Shown: in pieces, positions 23,202-31,210 of the stretch | How positions within the stretch are numbered: position 1 is the stretch's first letter | Layout: each line of letters starts with the position of its first letter | Assembly: GCA_014804425.1 (NCBI GenBank) | Contig: JAAUZV010000007.1 | Coordinates: 1-35,826 of the forward strand | Reading direction: 5' to 3' | Origin: Lachnospiraceae bacterium | GTDB taxonomy: Bacteria > Bacillota > Clostridia > Lachnospirales > Lachnospiraceae | DNA: 35,826 nucleotides | Notes under the pieces: model-generated | Database searches by the model: none | Seen by the model: only the letters and a program-made list of their open reading frames with translations | What the model was told of the DNA's origin: nothing | Program-made: the position numbers and the translations under genes

Positions 23202-24330
23202 TGTCCTCCCCCTCCTCCGCAAATTGATAGAGCGGCTGCATCCTGATCACACCGTCTTCATAACCGAGAACCTCCGCAATTTCCAACACTCTGCGCGAAC
23301 GGTCGCGCAGTCTCCCCAAATGCACGATCACATCGACCCCCGACGCGATCTGCCCCCGGATTGCCGCAAGCGGCAGTTCCATTCCCATCAGCACCATCGT
23401 CTCCAGCCGATAGAGCATGTCCGACGCGCTGTTTGCATGACCTGTCGAGAGCGAGCCGTCGTGTCCGGTGTTTAAGCATTGCAGCATATCAACCGCCTCG
23501 CTCCCGCGCACTTCTCCAACGATCACGCGGTCCGGTCTCATGCGGAGCGATGCCCGGATCAGATCGCGGATCGTAATTTCCCGACAGCCCTCGACATTCG
23601 CATTCCTCGTCTCCAGCCGCACAAGATTCGGAAGGGAGATCAGCTGCAGCTCCGCGCTGTCCTCGATCGTGATCACACGCTCGGCGGGCGGGATGTACTC
23701 GGAAAGCGCATTTAAGAACGTTGTTTTTCCGGAACCGGTTCCACCGCTGATAAAGATGTTATAGCCCGCTTTTACGAGTTTTTTCAGAAGCTCCGCCGCC
23801 TCTTGGGAGAGGGACTGCCTCCGCAGCAGATCCTCCATGCACATCGGACGCTCCGGAAACCGCCGGATCGTCAGGATCGGACCGTTTAACGCGACCGGCG
23901 CAAGCACGACATGTACACGCGCACCGTTTTCCAGTCTGGCGTCCACAATGGGCGACGCTTCATTGACGACACGATTGCAGGACGCCACGATCTGCTGAAT
24001 GACATTTTCCAGCTTTTCTCCCGACTCAAAGCGCTCCTCCGCGCGATACAGCCTTCCGTTTTTTTCTACAAAGATCGCATCCGGTCCGTTCACCATAATT
24101 TCCGTGACACTCTCGTCATCAATTAATTCCTGTAAAAAATCAAGCTTTCGAATGGATAAAAACACTTCCCGCGCAAGCCTCCGTTTTTCCTCGAGACTGA
24201 TGAAACGCTCACGCGACGCCTCTAAAATGCACTGCTCGATCAACTCGCGCACTTCCTCGTCCGTTTGCTCCTGTGTCATATCCATCCGCGCTAATACACG
24301 CTCCCTGATCCCGCCCTGTAATTCCCCCAT
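23119..24330 (-). CDS. tadA: TadA/CpaF assembly ATPase
   Basis: A 403-residue secretion ATPase that powers Tad pilus assembly. After a helical N-terminal domain the ATPase core shows Walker A GGTGSGKTT (about 196-204), an Asp box (VITIEDSAEL), Walker B with Glu273 (RVIVGEVRG) and the His box (STGHANS). The C-terminal sequence KKRAELCHTEKLCAAGLS is typical of the family, so the overlap with tadB is real on this side. The ATG at 24330 has AAAAGGAG 7 nt upstream and is preferred to an in-frame ATG at 24351. It starts 17 nt after the TadZ-like gene. Confidence 0.95.
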   Translation of the reverse strand: MGELQGGIRERVLARMDMTQEQTDEEVRELIEQCILEASRERFISLEEKRRLAREVFLSIRKLDFLQELIDDESVTEIMVNGPDAIFVEKNGRLYRAEERFESGEKLENVIQQIVASCNRVVNEASPIVDARLENGARVHVVLAPVALNGPILTIRRFPERPMCMEDLLRRQSLSQEAAELLKKLVKAGYNIFISGGTGSGKTTFLNALSEYIPPAERVITIEDSAELQLISLPNLVRLETRNANVEGCREITIRDLIRASLRMRPDRVIVGEVRGSEAVDMLQCLNTGHDGSLSTGHANSASDMLYRLETMVLMGMELPLAAIRGQIASGVDVIVHLGRLRDRSRRVLEIAEVLGYEDGVIRMQPLYQFAEEGEDNEKRIIGTLKKRAELCHTEKLCAAGLS

Positions 24331-24347
24331 GACAACACTCCTTTTCT

Positions 24348-25373
24348 TCATCCCCTACCCACCCCGAAATCTTCCTTTGCAATGCTTCGAACATATCCCG
24401 CAAGCTCACTGTATAAAAGCCGCTCAAAATTCATCTCGGCAAAATGGACGCTCGGCAGTTTCTTCTTTTTTGTTTTTTCCCGAATCCTGTCGTATTCCAT
24501 GAAAGAAAGAAGCTGCTCGTATTCATAGAGCTTTGCCTGCGCGATGGCGTCCGCCCCTTCGATCGTATAGATCACGTCACACTCCTCCAGAACCTGAAAC
24601 ATTCCCTGTATCTGTTCCGTGACATCCAGCACCAGATATGAAAATCTCCCGTCCTTCCGGATCTCCCGCAAAAGCTTCAGCCACTGTTCTTTTGTGACAG
24701 CCGCAAGGTCTATGAATGCGGATGCCGGCGGAATATATTCAAGCCTGCCGATCGTATTGATCATGCATTCCAGCAATCTTACATACGACTCTCCTTCTTC
24801 TTTTGCCAAAAACATCAGATCGGTGATGTCCGGCTTTAACTCCCTGCCGAGCAGGCTGCGAAACCCCGAATACCCCTCCATATTGATGTAGAGCGTCCGC
24901 TCCTCTGCCGCAAGAACCTGCCCGAGCAGAATGGAAAAGCTTGTCTGCATGCTCCGCCTGATCGGTGTGTATACCCCAATGATCTTTGTGCCCGCGATCG
25001 TTTTCGGCCCCCTGCTGTTTCTGCCGATCTCCTCCCCCAGCTCCGCAAGGATCGCGCGCATGATATTCCCTGCCTGCTGATACCTGTAAATCGTGGTGAT
25101 GCGCGACGCGCCGCATTCCTCTTTTTCCTTTTGTTTTCGCAGCAGAAAAAGTCTCTTATAAGCCGGCAGTCCGCCCTCTGACAGCTCCGAATAGATCTCC
25201 TCCGATAAAAGAAGATACTGCGGGCAAATGTCCGACATGCATTTCATCAATTGCGCCGTATCCGAAAAAAACAAGATGCGGAGCGGAAACGCCTTCTGCT
25301 GTTCCAAATAAGCGGCAAGCCTGCTGCCATAGTGAATGTTACCGTCGCACAGAGCCAATACCTCCTGTGCCAT
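24348..25373 (-). CDS. TadZ/CpaE-like protein with degenerate P-loop
   Basis: A 341-residue protein, first in the tad operon. Residues 1-100 look like a receiver-like domain; about 120-340 resemble the ParA/MinD fold of CpaE/TadZ, which localises the pilus machine. The expected Walker A reads IGVYTPIRRSMQTSFSILLG (132-151): the glycines and the essential Lys are absent, although TS is kept. Other strands (TLYINMEG, YLVLDVTEQ) are recognisable, while the usual ParA signature Lys is not. It probably acts as a non-hydrolysing scaffold. AAAGGAGG is 5 nt before the ATG. Confidence 0.82.
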   Translation of the reverse strand: MAQEVLALCDGNIHYGSRLAAYLEQQKAFPLRILFFSDTAQLMKCMSDICPQYLLLSEEIYSELSEGGLPAYKRLFLLRKQKEKEECGASRITTIYRYQQAGNIMRAILAELGEEIGRNSRGPKTIAGTKIIGVYTPIRRSMQTSFSILLGQVLAAEERTLYINMEGYSGFRSLLGRELKPDITDLMFLAKEEGESYVRLLECMINTIGRLEYIPPASAFIDLAAVTKEQWLKLLREIRKDGRFSYLVLDVTEQIQGMFQVLEECDVIYTIEGADAIAQAKLYEYEQLLSFMEYDRIREKTKKKKLPSVHFAEMNFERLLYSELAGYVRSIAKEDFGVGRG

Positions 25374-25398
25374 TACGCCTCCTTTTCCCTAAATTCTT

Positions 25399-25498
25399 AC
25401 ATTTTGTGAATGTCTCCCGATACGGGAAAGAATGATCGGTCTGCGAACGCAGACCTCTTAGAAATCGGTGTGCCCTGATCAGGTAATGCACCGCCGAT
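25399..25498 (-). promoter_or_regulatory. Structured leader RNA of the tad operon
   Basis: Between promoter and first gene the minus strand can form four consecutive hairpins. In order these are ATCGG/CCGAT with GTGC/GCAC inside (25464-25498), a perfect GGTCTGCG/CGCAGACC stem with a GUUC-type loop (25438-25455), TCCCG/CGGGA (25415-25427) and ACATT/AATGT (25399-25413). The ribosome binding site follows. No U-tract marks a plain terminator. It does not match the c-di-GMP-I riboswitch core that I know. It may be a regulatory leader of unknown type. Confidence 0.5.
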
Positions 25499-25509
25499 CG
25501 GTAAAACTG

Positions 25510-25538
25510 ATTATAATATGTCGTTTTTCATTTGTCCA
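25510..25538 (-). promoter_or_regulatory. Sigma-A promoter of the tad operon
   Basis: Minus strand TGGACA (25533-25538), 17-nt A-rich spacer, perfect TATAAT (25510-25515). It is 137 nt before the TadZ-like start codon, leaving a leader of about 130 nt. Confidence 0.75.
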
Positions 25539-25574
25539 TATCAAAATCGATGATTTTTGAAGTTTGGCAATTTT

Positions 25575-25856
25575 TCACAATAAACTGATGATTTTTATGG
25601 CATAAAGAGCAATCAACCCGGGCAGACCGAGAAGGCCGGATGTCAAAAGCGTATACGCGTTAACGCCGATCGTTCCTTGATATTGAAAATGCAGCATCAC
25701 ATAATTGACAACATAAATACACACAAGACCGCATAGCGCGCGCAGGACAAAACCGATCATAATATCCGTGCGCTTTCCGCGCAGCACGATCATCAGCAGA
25801 ACCCCGCACATCAGCACGATCATCAGCATTCCCTGTCCACTCGTTATTTCCGTCAT
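25575..25856 (-). CDS. bofA: BofA family protein (SigmaK-processing inhibitor-like)
   Basis: A 93-residue membrane protein with the BofA signature near its C-terminus, GVNAYTLLTSGLLGLPGLIALYAIKII, and two to three hydrophobic segments. In B. subtilis BofA holds the SpoIVFB protease inactive in the forespore membrane during sporulation; many clostridia keep the gene. The start chosen is the ATG at 25856, 6 nt after GGAGGG. A second in-frame ATG two codons earlier abuts the ribosome binding site. The tad promoter lies just downstream and no terminator was recognised between them. A yaaL-like gene is divergent on the other side. Confidence 0.85.
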   Translation of the reverse strand: MTEITSGQGMLMIVLMCGVLLMIVLRGKRTDIMIGFVLRALCGLVCIYVVNYVMLHFQYQGTIGVNAYTLLTSGLLGLPGLIALYAIKIISLL

Positions 25857-26007
25857 CTGCATCCCTCCGTTAAAACGCTTGCTGCATACTATTCTGCGGG
25901 ATTTCCTATCGCGCAAAAAGCAGCCGCAATGTGACCTATCAACCTGATCCCCATCTAAGAATATGCTTAAATTTGGTAAATCATGAATAAATAGGAACAG
26001 ACCTGCT

Positions 26008-26013
26008 TATAAT
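26008..26013 (+). promoter_or_regulatory. -10 element before the yaaL-like gene
   Basis: A perfect TATAAT, 27 nt upstream of the start codon, but without a recognisable -35 at 16-18 nt. The rest of the 184 nt between the divergent genes holds nothing I can name. Confidence 0.4.
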
Positions 26014-26040
26014 GAAACAGATAGAAAGGTGTGGTGGTGC

Positions 26041-26337
26041 ATGAAAATCCAATATAGCCAGTCCTACTATGAGGATACAGGGAAAAATACGATTTTAGAT
26101 GCTATCGCAAAAACACGATTCGCATTAGAGAGCGCCTATGCAGGCTTTGACAACGCAACCGATCCCGATTTGATCGACTGCTACATCTATGAGGTCAATT
26201 CGCTGCTGAAACGGTATCGTTTTCTCTATCATCAGGCACAGGAGCTTCATCTGTTTCCTGCGGGAGAACCCATCCCCATGCCGGAGTCGATCACGGTTCC
26301 GCTCATACCCGTGATGCAGGATGGTATTTTCACATAA
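26041..26337 (+). CDS. DUF2508/YaaL family protein
   Basis: A 98-residue cytoplasmic helical protein. The segment NTILDAIAKTRFALESAYAGFDNATDPDLIDCYIYEVNSLLKRYRFLYHQA matches the DUF2508 (YaaL) family in layout; the Pro-rich tail is extra. Function unknown. In B. subtilis yaaL and bofA are adjacent and co-oriented after recR; here the pair has stayed together but is divergent. The ATG at 26041 has AAAGGTG 9 nt upstream; an in-frame GTG at 26029 overlaps that signal. Confidence 0.83.
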   Translation: MKIQYSQSYYEDTGKNTILDAIAKTRFALESAYAGFDNATDPDLIDCYIYEVNSLLKRYRFLYHQAQELHLFPAGEPIPMPESITVPLIPVMQDGIFT

Positions 26338-26374
26338 AAAGAGGGTTCTCATGCGAGAAACCCTCTTCCTTTTT
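26337..26374. terminator. Bidirectional terminator shared by yaaL-like gene and fliS
   Basis: AAGAGGGTT then CTC pairs with GAG then AAACCCTCTT around an ATGC loop. Tails are CCTTTTT on plus and TTTTTATGTG on minus. The two convergent stop codons are only 11 nt apart, and the fliS stop codon lies inside the hairpin. Confidence 0.88.
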
Positions 26375-26807
26375 CATCACTTCCTATGTTGACATTTATG
26401 TCATTTTTTCCGTAGGTATATCCGGCATACACTTCCTGCGCATTGTGTACAAGCGGCGGACTGTCGTCCGACTCACTGATCTTCTGAAATTCGTCACGCA
26501 GCCTTTTCACAATGGACTCCGCCTCCGTGAGCGGTTCCGTCCGCCCTCCCGCTGCAGCCTGCACTAACAGCTTATTCACATGAATATAAAGATGAAGGAG
26601 CTGCCTCGCCGGCTCATACTCAAAATTCAAAGACTCTTTCAACTCATCAATGCATGCCCTTGCCCTTGCAATATTTTCCGCTCTGTCCACATCCTCTATC
26701 GCCTCTTTCAGATAGACAAGGCACATCTCATAAATGATCACAGTCAGCTCCGTGCGGTTTGCCTGCGAGATCCGCAGGGTAAAGTCCTTTTTTAACGTAT
26801 CCTGCAT
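26349..26807 (-). CDS. fliS: FliS-like flagellin chaperone
   Basis: A 152-residue helical protein. The start KDFTLRISQANRTELTVIIYEMCLVYLKEA and the central LNFEYEPARQLLHLYIHVNKLLVQA resemble FliS, the cytoplasmic chaperone that binds the C-terminal D0 region of flagellin before export. It is longer than typical FliS (about 125 residues); the additional tail VYAGYTYGKNDINVNIG has no recognised function. It follows flagellin by 19 nt and ends in the shared terminator. Confidence 0.82.
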   Translation of the reverse strand: MQDTLKKDFTLRISQANRTELTVIIYEMCLVYLKEAIEDVDRAENIARARACIDELKESLNFEYEPARQLLHLYIHVNKLLVQAAAGGRTEPLTEAESIVKRLRDEFQKISESDDSPPLVHNAQEVYAGYTYGKNDINVNIGSDEKGRGFLA

Positions 26808-26826
26808 CTACCAAAGCCCCTTCCCG

Positions 26827-27969
26827 TTACTGCAGCAATTGAAGCGCCTGCTCAGGCTGACTGTTTGCCTGCGACAGCATGCTTGTTCCCGCCTGTACCA
26901 AAACCTGCATGATCGTATAATCAACCATCTCCTCCGACATATCAAGGTCCGTAATTCTGGAAACGGCGGCAGTCATATTCTCCGTCGTAGCATCAACGCT
27001 TGCTCCCGCATGCTCAAGCCGGTTCTGATATGCTCCGATACGCGCACGGATCAGCGACACCTTATCAATTGCTTCGCTGAGTGTCGTCATCGCCTCTTTC
27101 GCCGTTTTCTCTGTGGTAACATCCATATCCTCGATTCCGAGCGTTTTTAATGACACGGTCGGTAATCTCATGTCGAGAAGCTGTCCCTCGTTCACACCGA
27201 CCTGTACGGCATATCCGCCGATTCCCATAAGGTCTATGCTAACCGTTCTCGGAAGGGGGTTGCCAGTCGAATCATATAATTTCTCATCAAGCTCCAACGA
27301 AATCGTCTTGCCCTTGTTGTCCGTGATCGTGATCTTATTGCCATCCGCAATCACTTTTGCATCAGTCTCCCAAAATTGTTTACTACCTGCTTGGGCATCT
27401 ACATCTCCCAATGTTACCTGCGCGTCCGTAGGAGGATCTGCCGTATCATCCGCAAACGCATCAATCTGTATGGTATACTTTCCGAGCGGCACCTCATCGC
27501 TGTATTCCGTCACACTCACGCCCAGCGTATCCGCATAGCCGCGAAGGTCAAACGTTCCGTCAATCAGGGTCATATCATTGAAATCCGTCTGCGTCGCAAT
27601 TCTCGTGATTTCTTCTTTTAACAGCTTCACTTCACACTCGATGGACGTTCTGTCCGATGTGGTATTCGTTCCGTTCGATGCTTTGACCGCAAGCTCCTTC
27701 ATCCTCTGAAGCATATCATGCACTTCGGCAAGCGTACCGTCCGCCGTCTCACACACGGAGATTCCGTTTACAATATTGTCCCCCGCCTGCGTGAGCCCTC
27801 TGATCTGTAAGCGCATTTTCTTACTGATCGCCATACCCGCCGGATTGTCCTTTGCCTGATTAATCTTGTAACCGGAAGAAAGACGCTGTGTTGACGCCGA
27901 CAATTTTGCCTCGTTTCTCTTTAAGGCCCTCTGTGCTCCCATCGCCTGCAAATTATAATTTATCTTCAT
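26827..27969 (-). CDS. Flagellin
   Basis: A 380-residue flagellin. The conserved D0/D1 parts are residues 1-138 (MKINYNLQAMGAQRAL, LSSGYKINQAKDNPAGMAIS) and about 275-380 (MTAAVSRITDLDMSEEMV, ending ALQLLQ). The middle of about 140 residues is the surface-exposed variable part. The TLR5-contact motif is present: LQRMKELAVK (87-96) with Arg89, Leu93 and Glu113 at the aligned positions. Two cysteines (Cys73, Cys112) in D1 are unusual for an exported flagellin. The start codon overlaps the stop of the DUF6240 gene (ATGA), and AAAGGAG lies 11 nt upstream inside that gene, so the two are translationally coupled. Confidence 0.97.
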   Translation of the reverse strand: MKINYNLQAMGAQRALKRNEAKLSASTQRLSSGYKINQAKDNPAGMAISKKMRLQIRGLTQAGDNIVNGISVCETADGTLAEVHDMLQRMKELAVKASNGTNTTSDRTSIECEVKLLKEEITRIATQTDFNDMTLIDGTFDLRGYADTLGVSVTEYSDEVPLGKYTIQIDAFADDTADPPTDAQVTLGDVDAQAGSKQFWETDAKVIADGNKITITDNKGKTISLELDEKLYDSTGNPLPRTVSIDLMGIGGYAVQVGVNEGQLLDMRLPTVSLKTLGIEDMDVTTEKTAKEAMTTLSEAIDKVSLIRARIGAYQNRLEHAGASVDATTENMTAAVSRITDLDMSEEMVDYTIMQVLVQAGTSMLSQANSQPEQALQLLQ

Positions 27970-30900
27970 ATCTCGTTTGACTCCTTTCTGCTGACTGCCG
28001 TATCCTGCATTGCCGCGACGAAGCTCTTCGCCACCGTATAGAGGACGGATGTGCGGACATGCTCTTGTTCTTTTTGTGTTGTACTGCGACTGACAATATT
28101 GTCAGGATTTACTTCACTGCTATATATGGAATGAAACTCCTGCAAACTCAGGCCCTCGCCTGCAAGCTGCTCCCTAAAACGGTCTTCCAGCGCCTGCAAC
28201 GCCTGTTCCCCGCCACGGGAGCTGTAAGCCAGATAGCCGGATACAGATGACGCAGATGTCATTTCCAGCTCCATGCCCGCCTTGCCGAAGCTCTCATGTT
28301 CCATGGCAACCGCAACGCGCCCCTGCGCGCCTTCTTCATGCCTGATCTTAATATCAAGCGCCGTCACCTGTCCGCCGATCTCTACCGGAATGCGGTACTG
28401 CTCCTCGCGCACCATGCCCGCCGCAAGCGATAACTGCTTGCCGATCAGCTGATACGCTTTCACGTCCACATAGCTTCCGTCCGCAAATCCCTGCTGCGTC
28501 AAAAGCTCCATGCCCGCCTCTGTAAACGCCCGGTATGCCTCGCCCGCTGTCCCGGCATCCGTCAGACTGTTCCTTAAATCCTCAGCGGCCTGCAGGAATT
28601 TCTCCTGCGTTTCCCTCGGCATCTTGTCATGCACCGTCTCATCCGCCAGCTCATACAGTTTGGCAAACGCTCCGCCCCGGCGATTCCTCATCTCCTGCGC
28701 TGCTATCATATGATCCACGCTGACCGGCTGCTTTGCATCCAAAAGATAACGGATATGCTCTTCTTCGATCTGCGCGGCTTCGCGTATCCCGGTAAGCTGC
28801 TCCCTCTGATACTGCCGCTCCTGCTTCTCAATCTCCTCTTTCACATCATCCCCTGCCTGCGCCTCGCGAAGTCTTTGCAGCAGCTGTTCCACGGTCGGGT
28901 TCTCGTTTAAGTCCATCTCATGAAGCGCCGCCGGTTCCAGTGAATCGTAAATGCTCCTGCACACCTGTTCCTCATAGGCACTCATGATCTGTTGATCAAT
29001 GGTAATGTCCGTCCTCGCGATCTCACGCAGCGCGCCGTAATGATCGCTTACCTCCAGGTCGAGTCCCTTCTGTTTTCCCGTGCGGACTGCCGATAATAAA
29101 TTTCGCATCGTCAGCTCGGCGTTCTGATTGACGAGGCTTCCAATGACAGCACCGTCACTTTTTTCTATCTGACGGAAAAGACGATAAATCCCAATATAGG
29201 ATTCCTTTTCCTCCTGCGTGATCTCGTCCGTCCGTTCCAGCTTATACAAATATTCACTGAATTTTTCCTGTTCCGCCGTCCCTTTGTCTGCGTTGTTCAA
29301 GTAATTCTCCAGCTCTGACACGGACATGGTCAGCGGATTTTTCCCTTCGCGGATCATGTTGAGGACTGACGCAGGCGTCAGCTTATCGACTACACGCTGC
29401 AGGCTCATATCCGCCGCTTTCACGCTGTCGATATGCTCCTTTGTGATCTCCATCCGATTATAACCGAGAATGCGCACCGCCCGGCGGTTTTCTTCGCTTG
29501 TCTCAAGCCCCATATCGCGCAGAATGTCGTCCACATTGCGGAATGCCTTCCGAATGGAATCGCCAAGGTCGCCCCGCGGCTGCGTCATCATTGTCTCATA
29601 ACGTTCGCCTGCCTGCTCATACGCGTTCCTTAACTGTTCTCCCTGCTCGGCCGCATGTCGTAAATTCCATGCATCCTCCGCATCCGCGATTCTTCCAACA
29701 AGCGCCGCAGGCGCCATATACAGCTTTTCCCTCGCCTGTACCGTCTCGGTAAAAAGGCTTTCCCGCGTCTCATTCTCCGCCGCGCTCACACCGCCGAACA
29801 GCTTCTGCCGTCTGGTATTCTCCGCCGCGCGCAGCTCTTCAACCAATTGTGACAGTTCTGTCGTATCGATTGCAAAGCCCCTTTTGATCAGACTGTAATT
29901 TGCCGTGATCGTCATTTGCAGACGCAGCTCTTCCAAATGCCGCCTTGCGCTGATCTCTTCGATCGTATCGTTCTGCGCCGTATCACCCGCCTGCGGGGCG
30001 ATCTCATCCTGCGCTTCTTCGCCCGCCTGCGCGTCAATCTCCTTCTGCGCCGCATCAGCCGTCTGCGCATCGATCTCATCCTGCGCCGCGCACAGATGCC
30101 GCAGATCCTGTTGTTCGCCGCGTCTTGCAACCTCTTTTATCGCCTCGTCGCTGATGCGCTCAGCCTGCTCTTTCCAGTACGCCGCCTGCTGCCATGCGCT
30201 GCCCGCGCCCGTCATGTCCGCCTGCCCGGCTTCTTTTCCGTCGGCGATCGCCGCAGCCGCCGCATGAATGACCTGCTCCTCGCTGATCGGATAAGACAGC
30301 TCCTTTAGCCTTGCCAGACGGTTTAAGCTTTCCCCCGTCAGCGGCACGCCCTCTTCGATCAGGAATCTTGCCTGCGCAACGCTCTGCTCATTTACCGCAA
30401 GCCCCGCCTCCCGGATCACACTCTCAATCTGCTCATTCAGCGCATCCCAGTCATACTCCTGCGCGCGCTTCGCATAATAGCCGCTTCCGTTCTGGTCATA
30501 ATAGCCATAGCTCTGCCGACCGCCGGCCGCCGTGCCGCTGTGTTGTGCACGGTAAAGATCATCCACCGTCGGCTCCATTTCCTGCCGGACAAGATAGGTG
30601 ACCGTTCCGTCTCCCGGTTCTGTCAGATCCCTGCTCTTTTCGACCGTTTCCATCACATCCCGCACATTTTCCTCTGTGACAGGAATGTCATTTTCATGAA
30701 ACGCCTTCACGATCTCCTGCGCTCTCGCCGCATTGCCGGTAATCTCTTCGAGCATCTCCGGCTCCAGATCGTCATTATATCCCTTTATGATCTTTCCTGC
30801 TTCGGCAAGGGTCGCCTTGATCTCATCAACAACGGTGACCGCCGTTTCCACGTCGGTTTCACACGGTTTGTAGCCGTCCTCGGTCAGCTTCGCAAAATCT

Positions 30901-31157
30901 TCCTCAGACATAGAATTGGACATCACGGTGAGATACTGACTCTGCAATGCCGCCTCAGTCGTCATTGCATCGCACACGATGTCTTCTGTGGTCCTTCCAT
31001 GACCTGCATAAGCCGAGTTATCCGTAACTGCACCAGAAATGTCCAATGTATAACCGCTATTGACGTCCGTCTCGGACGTCTTTGCGGTACCGTATGAAAT
31101 TGTCCTGCCGTTGTCTATGACGTTTCCCTGCCCGATTCCTTCAAGCTGTACGTTCAT
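27966..31157 (-). CDS. Very large DUF6240-type flagellar-operon protein, possibly FliK-like
   Basis: A 1063-residue, mainly helical, acidic protein with no signal peptide or membrane helix. I believe it belongs to DUF6240, seen in clostridial flagellar loci. A motif of the form Leu-x-x-Gly/Ala-x-Pro-hydrophobic-Thr/Ser-x-Glu recurs along it (for example near 158, 271, 289, 551, 569, 607 and 810), as if built from helical repeats. Residues 357-392 hold three 12-residue Ala/Gln repeats. Residues about 920-1015 (IPVEIGGQVTALDIKI, then VAVAMEHESFGKAGMEL, LEDRFREQLAGEGLSLQEFH) recall the C-terminal fold of hook-length protein FliK. The ATG at 31157 is used because GGAG precedes it by 5 nt. It is first in an operon with flagellin and fliS. 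Confidence 0.75.
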   Translation of the reverse strand: MNVQLEGIGQGNVIDNGRTISYGTAKTSETDVNSGYTLDISGAVTDNSAYAGHGRTTEDIVCDAMTTEAALQSQYLTVMSNSMSEEDFAKLTEDGYKPCETDVETAVTVVDEIKATLAEAGKIIKGYNDDLEPEMLEEITGNAARAQEIVKAFHENDIPVTEENVRDVMETVEKSRDLTEPGDGTVTYLVRQEMEPTVDDLYRAQHSGTAAGGRQSYGYYDQNGSGYYAKRAQEYDWDALNEQIESVIREAGLAVNEQSVAQARFLIEEGVPLTGESLNRLARLKELSYPISEEQVIHAAAAAIADGKEAGQADMTGAGSAWQQAAYWKEQAERISDEAIKEVARRGEQQDLRHLCAAQDEIDAQTADAAQKEIDAQAGEEAQDEIAPQAGDTAQNDTIEEISARRHLEELRLQMTITANYSLIKRGFAIDTTELSQLVEELRAAENTRRQKLFGGVSAAENETRESLFTETVQAREKLYMAPAALVGRIADAEDAWNLRHAAEQGEQLRNAYEQAGERYETMMTQPRGDLGDSIRKAFRNVDDILRDMGLETSEENRRAVRILGYNRMEITKEHIDSVKAADMSLQRVVDKLTPASVLNMIREGKNPLTMSVSELENYLNNADKGTAEQEKFSEYLYKLERTDEITQEEKESYIGIYRLFRQIEKSDGAVIGSLVNQNAELTMRNLLSAVRTGKQKGLDLEVSDHYGALREIARTDITIDQQIMSAYEEQVCRSIYDSLEPAALHEMDLNENPTVEQLLQRLREAQAGDDVKEEIEKQERQYQREQLTGIREAAQIEEEHIRYLLDAKQPVSVDHMIAAQEMRNRRGGAFAKLYELADETVHDKMPRETQEKFLQAAEDLRNSLTDAGTAGEAYRAFTEAGMELLTQQGFADGSYVDVKAYQLIGKQLSLAAGMVREEQYRIPVEIGGQVTALDIKIRHEEGAQGRVAVAMEHESFGKAGMELEMTSASSVSGYLAYSSRGGEQALQALEDRFREQLAGEGLSLQEFHSIYSSEVNPDNIVSRSTTQKEQEHVRTSVLYTVAKSFVAAMQDTAVSRKESNEI
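29982..30089 (-). repeat. 36-bp imperfect tandem repeat inside the DUF6240 gene
   Basis: Three 12-residue units in frame: AAQDEIDAQTAD, AAQKEIDAQAGE and EAQDEIAPQAGD, with a partial fourth (TAQNDT). They look like an expandable helical spacer. Confidence 0.8.
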
Positions 31158-31178
31158 AGCCACTCCGTCTCCTATTAT

Positions 31179-31210
31179 AAAAGGTGAACGCATCCTTACG
31201 TTCACCTTTT
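31179..31210 (-). terminator. Perfect 12-bp hairpin at the glgB/flagellin-operon junction
   Basis: AAAAGGTGAACG (31179-31190) pairs perfectly with CGTTCACCTTTT (31199-31210) around an 8-nt loop. It lies 57 nt after the glgB stop codon and is the only candidate for its terminator. On the minus strand the U-run is part of the stem and continues as ATAATAGG. The sigma-28-like promoter is directly upstream, so the hairpin also sits at the 5' end of the flagellin operon mRNA. Confidence 0.7.

Noticed and set aside
25399-25510. c-di-GMP riboswitch in the tad leader
   Set aside because: The leader is structured, but I could not find the conserved GCAAA-type core and receptor of c-di-GMP-I, and it does not resemble c-di-GMP-II either. 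I report it only as an unassigned structured leader.
29982-30089. CRISPR-like array from the 36-bp periodicity
   Set aside because: The units are contiguous, in frame and without spacers. They are coding repeats.
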